Assembly (NCBI GenBank): GCA_016196065.1
Contig: JACPYL010000001.1
Span: 155,994-219,993 of the forward strand
From: Acidobacteriota bacterium
GTDB lineage: Bacteria; Acidobacteriota; Terriglobia; Terriglobales; Acidobacteriaceae
DNA length: 64,000 nt
Direction of reading: 5' to 3'
The position numbers and the translations under genes are program-made. Each line of letters opens with the position of its first letter. Position 1 is the stretch's first letter. A model generated the notes under the pieces. It saw nothing but the letters and a program-made list of their open reading frames with translations. It was not told the origin of the DNA and did no database searches. This document shows, one piece after another, positions 63,646 to 64,000 of the stretch.

Positions 63646-64000
63646 TTATGGTGATGGTCTGATCCCCTTCACATCTTCCACATGCGCGCGCAGTACTTCT
63701 CCAACACTCCAGGCTTGAGCAATGCACCCGCACGGCCTCTGCGGTGCATCGCCATCGAAGATCTCTGAGATTTGTCCCAGTCCGCCATCGGACAGGTGTT
63801 CCTGAAGAGGCTTGAGCCACTCTGCAGCCTGCGAGCGAGCCTCCGTGCTCCCACCATTCACCTTCACGTAGGCAGTAATGAATGGTCCCATCAGCCACGG
63901 CCACACGGTTCCCTGGTGATACGCGGCGTCGCGCTCTGCCGGACCACCGGTGTAGCGTCCGCGATATTGCGGATCACTAGGCGACAGACTGCGCAGGCCG
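63646..64000 (-). CDS. glycogen debranching enzyme (GDE_C/GH133-like), C-terminal part
   Basis: The frame is open from the window edge to TAA at 63646, giving the last 117 residues. The sequence [20 protein letters not shown] leads into [20 protein letters not shown], a diagnostic stretch of the amylo-alpha-1,6-glucosidase domain, then [20 protein letters not shown] and [14 protein letters not shown]. In these (alpha/alpha)6-barrel enzymes a Glu in an SEIFDG-type segment helps catalysis. It would cleave 1,6-branches of glycogen or related glucans. The N-terminal part lies outside the window. Confidence 0.9.
   Translation of the reverse strand, partial: GLRSLSPSDPQYRGRYTGGPAERDAAYHQGTVWPWLMGPFITAYVKVNGGSTEARSQAAEWLKPLQEHLSDGGLGQISEIFDGDAPQRPCGCIAQAWSVGEVLRAHVEDVKGIRPSP

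Overview
The window looks like chromosomal DNA of a soil-type Acidobacteriota (class Terriglobia or a close relative). This is inferred from gene content only: a TonB-receptor-like protein with a carboxypeptidase-regulatory domain, two transmembrane Ser/Thr kinases with TPR tails (one coupled to an ECF sigma factor of the TIGR02999 type), large SBBP/IPT/Ig-repeat secreted proteins, a secretin-cohesin fusion, and many signal peptides on proteins of unknown role. No rRNA, CRISPR array, transposase, integrase or phage gene was seen.

Layout. 1-8.8 kb: C-terminally cut outer-membrane receptor (-), a zincin-like protein (-), a FecR/CHASE2-adenylate cyclase pair (-), a lipoprotein with two GlcG/HbpS domains (+) and a di-heme oxidoreductase (+). 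9-15.9 kb: tRNA-Leu(UAG), a 1109-aa subtilase-like surface protein (-), gamma-glutamyltransferase (+), a FabF-type ketosynthase (+). 16-21.4 kb: TPR kinase, secreted paralogue 1, an orphan cytochrome oxidase subunit III. 21.5-26 kb: HAD phosphatase plus transglutaminase-like pair (-), fused E1 alpha/beta 2-oxoacid dehydrogenase (+), a 79-aa protein, a DoxX protein. 26-30 kb: secretin-cohesin and three pseudopilins (-). 30-38.8 kb: smpB, secreted paralogues 2 and 3, CPBP protease, pepA, acyltransferase. 38.8-50 kb: uvrC, RDD protein, YVTN propeller, aroF-type DAHP synthase, leuS, a secreted protein, guaA, a small conserved protein. 50-55.9 kb: hutU, hutI and an M1 aminopeptidase. 56-60 kb: tRNA-Phe(GAA) and the ECF sigma/kinase operon (-). 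60-64 kb: SBBP/Ig-repeat protein (-) and the C-terminal part of a glycogen debranching enzyme (-).

Themes. Peptide and amino-acid turnover recurs: GGT, PepA, M1 peptidase, HutU/HutI, the E1 dehydrogenase, the subtilase and a CPBP protease. A second theme is envelope sensing and export: FecR-CHASE2 cyclase, ECF sigma plus kinases, secretin and pseudopilins, and large repeat-rich secreted proteins.

The least explained structure is intergenic. A degenerate heptamer array (consensus YAGGTNT, period 7) occurs at four sites, and at two of them inverted arrays flank a short core. Two copies of a roughly 98-nt nested cruciform (ends CTGTCATCC/GGATGACAG) lie 7.3 kb apart. A solitary hairpin with attC-like ends sits in the aroF leader. 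All functional calls come from reading the sequence; no database search was run.
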